NCBI GenBank assembly: GCA_910574455.1
Contig: CAJSYZ010000008.1
Location: 2,234,707-2,298,706 of the forward strand
Length of the DNA stretch: 64,000 nucleotides
Source: Trichaptum fuscoviolaceum
Taxonomy: Eukaryota > Basidiomycota > Agaricomycetes > Hymenochaetales > Trichaptaceae
Reading direction: 5' to 3'
Both the position numbers and the translations under genes were made by a program. The notes beneath the pieces are model-generated. The model ran no database searches, was not told the origin of the DNA, and worked only from the letters and a program-made list of their open reading frames with translations. Shown here one piece after another: positions 59,480 to 64,000 of the stretch (positions are counted from its first letter, which is position 1; the number at the start of each line of letters is the position of its first letter).

Positions 59480-59895
59480 TATATGGAGGATTTATTTGGT
59501 GAGCAAATTTGCAAAGTCTGTTGTGTTTGTAGAAATTGTTTCTGACCTTGAGCAATGTTATTGTTACGCACTAGCCCTCGCTCGTAGCACATTCCAGAAG
59601 TGCTCTTTATCTCCAACATTTTTCATAAACACCTCGTACTTCATGGATTCAAAATTGTAGATTGTAGCTCCATTCCTTCTTCTTATTCAATAACTCTTTT
59701 ATACTTTACTAAATTATTTGCACTACTATTACATCCTAACCAAGCCTGTATAGTAGCTGTACTCAACGTGTACTATTTCATAAATACATCTAACTGGAAA
59801 GTTTGCTGGAGCTCTGACTCAACTCTCACTGTATCCCGGAGCCTTCGTCTCATTGCTATTCAATTAATGAGAAGGACTGTATACTGCGTTACCAG

Positions 59896-61153
59896 CAGTA
59901 AGCCACAGCAGGTGCTACTAAGTTAGATTACAGATTTAACATGCAAACTTCAAGCTGAGGTAACTCTAGAGTAAGAGCTCCAGACACTTGCGATCAGGCC
60001 TAGGACACTTGATGTGGCAATTGACTTGGCTACGTCGTCGGAGGCTCAGGCGCCTTCACGCTGCGCATTCGCCACCGTGATAGACATAATAAATACCGGT
60101 GCAGACGCTACAGAAGAAGATGGAACGAGCTATGGTGTCATGCTCGCTAACAACAAGTATCACCAGTAGCACTTTCCAAGAATATCGTGGACTGCCCTTA
60201 CTGCATCAATCATCGAATCCAAATCGAATCCGGGTCGGCTTTCTCGGAATTAGGGCGACACATTCCTGTACCATTTTCATGACAGATGGACCGATGTGCT
60301 ACTTGAGGCCAGGTGTTATTGAGGTCTGGCGCATTGGATTGCCATACGTCTTCGTAGACGGCTCTCCTGGTACTTCAACAACTCCGCCCACGCATACACC
60401 GGCAAGATACTTGCGCTTTGCAAGATTTTCGAAACCAGGAACCGAGTTCTTTCGCTGGTGATATACTCGTTCGGAAGCAAATGTCGCTTTATTCGAGATC
60501 ATAAGCAACTTACGCTGACCATATGGAGAACAGAATGAGGAGTTGAATCGCATGTGCACTGTGCCCAGAAATGGATCTATAAGCAACTGGTGATGGGTTT
60601 CCATGCCAAATTGTGTACTCACCATAGTGCCAGCGGGCCAGAAAAGCTAGAGATCTTAGGCTCAACGCGAGTTGCATTCTTTCCAAGCCTTCCTCCCCTT
60701 TCCTCTTGGGTATCTGAGTTCGAGACCTCCTCAGCTTTCTCTGCTCGGCGCGACGACTTCGGTGCCGCATTACAGCCACGAAAAACGAGCCAGGTATTCC
60801 ATCGAAATCGCTTGCGAGCATTGAGACTGAAGAACGTTGGACCAACGCAGGCTTTAGTGTCTTGCCCTTGATCGGAGCATGGACTGTAGCTGGAATACCT
60901 GAGCAACTTGCAAAGGTAACGTATGATCTTGAGTAGTTGGCTGAGGCGGGACCGCCTGCAGTATCGTCGCTCGTGAGGTCGATCACCTCTGCCTTGCGCA
61001 TTAGCGACCTGCCTTCTTCGGACACGGAGACCATCCAGGAGGACTTGCGAGCGCTCAGAAGATATCCTCCGCACACCACCGATGATGATGATGAAACCCA
61101 GTTGTCGGGGCCTAACTCTGCTCATGTCTGAGTCGACGAGTTTTAATACTAGT
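59896..61153 (+). other. Inserted DNA between B' and J with decayed coding fragments
   Basis: This stretch has no partner at the A/B border. The plus strand reads, with one in-frame TAG (near 60934), ERWTNAGFSVLPLIGAWTVA, then a block ending at 61131 with TIQEDLRALRRYPPHTTDDD and QLSGPNSAHV. The last part resembles the end of the PHYE-family tail in the arms (QLSGPDSKLC, about 40287). Further upstream, 60099-60461 is open but unassigned. I read this as the remnant of an older repeat unit. Confidence 0.45.
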
Positions 61154-61602
61154 CAAAAACGTAGCTTAATGACCTGAGGTTCCTTTGTGCAGTCGTCATT
61201 CAATCATTTGCCTGTCATCTTGTCTGCTTTTTTCTTTGATTCATCCCATTCATCCATCTCAGCGTCCCGCTCATCATCCAACCACTATCATTGATCTTGC
61301 AACATTGCAATGTATTCCATGGCTCCCGCTCTAGGTTACTGTACGTCTTCTATGAAGTCAATTATGCGCTTGTAAATCGGCATGTCCAATTCACCTCTGC
61401 AGAAACCAGTTCGCTTTGAGCCTTGCCCTGACAAGCCTTCAGTCGCGTTGAACCTGGGCTCTGAATATCGCGCGAAATGCTTGAGAGGCTGAATGGGGCT
61501 CAGCGTGCCAGTGCGTCGATTTGATGAAAGATGAAGATTTGGGTATAGTTCGGATTACAGAGGAGAATCAGGAGCACAACTTGAATGTGACTAAAAGTCA
61601 AT
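61154..61602 (+). repeat. Junction segment J (copy next to A'')
   Basis: Direct copy of 28868-29312. The right end is interrupted exactly at aaaagtcaat by the 479-bp element that follows. Confidence 0.85.
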
Positions 61603-62081
61603 AGAGCATATTCGGTATGTGTAATTCAAGTTACACATGAAGTTACACATGAGATTTCACATCAAAAGTCTTTGATCCGGTGAACATGCCGAAGTGGCGC
61701 TAAATTTATGGCACCACTTTTCCGGCTACCTGAGCTTGTTATTCCCACGATGCTTTCACTTGTAAAACAGCTCAGATTATTTTGCTCTTTGCAGGTCATG
61801 AGATCTACTTTCATTTATTGAGCATTTAGAGGATATATACAGAATAATGTCTACTTCTGAAGACTAAAATAGCTAAGGTGGTTTTAATCTGAGACAAACA
61901 ATTTTGTTCCGCAATGTCACGGAAGCGCTATGTGAACAATCCATCACTTAATTTGGATGAAGGGTTCGGATGCCGCGTCAAGCCGCATTTGAAGTCCGAG
62001 CTTCCTATTTAGTGCAACTATGTGTAACTCTATGTGAAATCCTATGTGAAACTCAAATTACACATGCACCGAATATGCTCT
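61603..62081. mobile_element. 479-bp MITE with AAT target duplication and known empty site
   Basis: Both ends read AGAGCATATTCGGT in inverted orientation, continuing into imperfect inverted repeats of about 60 bp made of gttacacat / ttcacat subrepeats. The element is flanked by AAT (61600-61602 and 62082-62084). At the equivalent place beside A' (about 29313) the sequence is uninterrupted and holds a single AAT, so this is a genuine insertion. A 3-bp duplication suggests a PIF/Harbinger-like source. No coding capacity. Confidence 0.92.
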
Positions 62082-62873
62082 AATCTCGTGCGAACGCTCA
62101 TGTTTATCTTCTGTTATCCCATAGCTCAACCTCAGATCTGTTTACTCGTCAACGATGACTTTATGGCTTACTGGGCTGCTAGAGGTGAGCCGCTGAGAGG
62201 ACTGGATAAGTTAAACTTTCGTAGGAGAAGTCGGTGCATCGGTTCTGGATTGTTGGAAAACCAGCGGACTTGAACGAGCCGCAACTCTTTCATCGAATGA
62301 ACATATTCTGAACGGTACTTTACTCGTAAGCCCCACACTGGCATCTTCAATTCCGATATCCAAACAGTTAGCAGGAAATTGGCTGCAAAATCTTGGCACC
62401 AGCCAGCCACCTACCTTTCGCGTCATTAGATCCAGAACCAAACTTTCATGTTTCCAGCCACTTTCCCGAGCTCCCCGCTGGAGTTTCCAATCATCATAGC
62501 CTTGCGCGCGATAGTATCTTGCTCATAACTTTGGAGCTTCTCAGCTTGCGAACTCTGGCGCCTGAGGACTTGTACGAACTTCGCGTAGTAGGAACTCGCA
62601 ACTCATTTCGGCACCGGCTCAAGCTTCAAGCGTTAGTGCATTGCCAGCCCTCGGGTGCAGCGAGCACGGGCGATCTAGACTGTCAGCCACCTCCCTACCT
62701 CGTATATATTCCTAGCGTTTTCGTCCAGAGAGACCCTCATCGAATTCCCTCCTTGACTTCCTTCCTCCACCTCCTATTGTCATCTCCTTCATCCGTCCAC
62801 TCCTTTGCCACCACACTCCTTTACCACCACACTCGTTCCACACCACGCTCCTTACCTGGAGAAGGACGACTCT

Positions 62874-63348
62874 ATGGACACGGAAGAGCAAGTCAAGGAC
62901 GTTCCCTCACTGACGACAGCGGCAGCGTTGATCACAATTTCCCTCCGCTTCGCGCTTCGATAGTCTTGTTCACCTCAGACACGAAGCACGCTTGAGCAGC
63001 GCCTACTGGGCTGCTAACAAACAGGCCGACGCCGACAGGACATTCTTTCGTTCAGCAAGTAAGGTCGATGAGGTATACCTCGCATACACCAGTCTCGAGA
63101 CGCAGATAGTTGTCGGGTGCGCTATGTCAACTGGAGAGCCGGAATTCTCCTACAGCGCGCCTGGCTATGACCAAACCAAAGATGAATCACAGACCGACGG
63201 GATAGTAAGTATATTTGCGGAAACCGACGCCATTGGAGATCTTTATTCGTCCGATGAGAAGCCAACCGAAGGACAACCCCATATGTCAGTGATATTACCA
63301 GCTACCGAGCCAAGTGCTAGTACTTGCCATGGCTTGGGATGCCAGTGA
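62874..63348 (+). CDS. Predicted short gene of the repeat unit (copy A'')
   Basis: Open version of the gene described for copy A: MDTEEQVK start, putative 50-bp intron, LSSAYWAANKQADADR and TFFRSASKVDEVYLAYTSLE, end SASTCHGLGCQ or alternative splice at the GTAAGT near 63205. In the middle it shares bases with the broken A' copy (CAMSTGEPEFSYSAPGYDQT) rather than with A. Confidence 0.4.
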
Positions 63349-63889
63349 TCGGGTAACCTGACATGGTATGTGCTATTCTTTTCTCTTGTTTCTCTTTGCT
63401 CACGTCTTATTACTTCCAAGGAACTTCGCAACGACAAACTCATCAGCCATTTACAGCTCTCCAACCACTCCAACTCCGCTTATACTTCGCCCATCGTGTT
63501 CTAGCCATTCAGGCTCTCTGCTTCGTCACTATCTGCACCATTTGACTCGAGTGGTGTCTGCTCGACACTACCTTTCATTCGACCTTTGAACCTCAATAGA
63601 AAGTACCCCTGTTCCTCGACAACCTGTTCTCGCCGCCCGTGCCACCCGATCAGTGGCCGGACCAGCCCAGTATTCGCTATTCAAGCACCCCAATCCCAAA
63701 ACGTCCGCCAAGTTCTTGTGCTACTCGTCGACTGATTCGCCTCCTTCGACGATTCTGCGCACAGGGTGTTGCTTCCGATGCACCCCGGACAACCCTCCAT
63801 CGATCTGTCCATCATCGATCTACGCCTTTGCATCCGCCGCGCCAGCATATCCTCCGAAACGATTGTTGAGGACGCTCACTTGCAGGGCA

Positions 63890-64000
63890 ATTAGAGTTGG
63901 CATCGTCTACTTGACATTGCCAGTATAGCAGAGGCTTTTTCATTACATCGTAGGCACCTTTTCTTCGACGCTCGATCGTTCACTGACCTTCAGAGTTAGG
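63890..64000 (+). repeat. First 255-bp unit of the array in A'' (partial)
   Basis: The sequence from agttggcatcgtctacttga to the window end matches the start of the array at 31120. Confidence 0.75.

Larger units (their letters stand above)
57290..59895 (+). repeat. Segment B', inverted copy of B
   Basis: Mirror of 22940-25430. Similarity ends on the left inside the ZC3HC1-like exon 5 about 80 bp beyond the TIR element, and on the right near gtatactgcgtt (about 59891), equivalent to the A/B border at 22930. Between B' and A'' lie about 1.26 kb not present at the A/B border, then segment J. Confidence 0.85.
62085..64000 (+). repeat. Third arm copy A'' (cut by window end)
   Basis: Runs parallel to A' from its inner edge: 62393-62995 matches 29627-30229 with three residue-level changes, and the match continues through the short gene to the first 255-bp unit, where the window ends. 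The rest of the unit presumably lies beyond 64000. Confidence 0.9.

Overview
The window looks like nuclear DNA of a filamentous basidiomycete, probably an agaricomycete. Genes have several short introns of about 45-65 bp with GT-AG borders, both strands are used, and the recognisable proteins are fungal housekeeping types: Vps51, Tps1, ribosomal P0, Erg11/CYP51, an STK16-like kinase, a ZC3HC1/Rsm1-like protein and a PPR-type protein. The phylum is inferred from gene architecture and protein style, not from a marker search.

Three conserved gene islands alternate with duplicated, gene-poor DNA. Island 1 (0.9-10.4 kb) has VPS51, an unassigned 769-residue nuclear-type protein, a DUF427 protein, a broken family gene and TPS1. 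Island 2 (24.3-28.8 kb) has the ZC3HC1-like gene and a single-pass membrane protein, diverging from each other. Island 3 (40.8-52.9 kb) has a large mitochondrial PPR-like protein, ribosomal P0, CYP51, a nucleolar-type zinc-finger protein and an STK16-like kinase. A decayed phosphatase gene follows at 54.1-55.4 kb.

The striking part is the duplicated DNA. About 11 kb at 11.97-22.94 kb (copy A) recurs inverted at 29.3-40.6 kb (A'), so island 2 sits in the loop of a very large inverted repeat. A third copy (A'') starts at 62.08 kb in the A' orientation and runs off the window. The segment next to A (B, 22.94-25.43 kb) recurs inverted at 57.3-59.9 kb (B'), carrying only the 3' half of the ZC3HC1-like gene, which shows that the B-A locus is the source and the B'-A'' locus the derivative. 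The unit holds a CmcJ/NvfI-type oxidoreductase gene (intact in A', broken in A, remnant at the window start), a short acidic-protein family, two large tandem-repeat arrays (about 255 bp and about 310 bp units) and small predicted genes. The 255-bp units each carry splice signals, as if exon-intron modules had been amplified.

Three non-autonomous DNA transposon candidates have clear ends: a 379-bp TA-flanked element between P0 and CYP51; a 1554-bp element with 115-bp terminal inverted repeats, a 9-bp target duplication and two further nested inverted repeats; and a 479-bp element inserted at the edge of A'', whose empty site is preserved at the edge of A'. No transposase, reverse transcriptase, tRNA, rRNA or CRISPR array was recognised. 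Gene models were spliced by eye; those whose exon lengths add up in frame are the most reliable.
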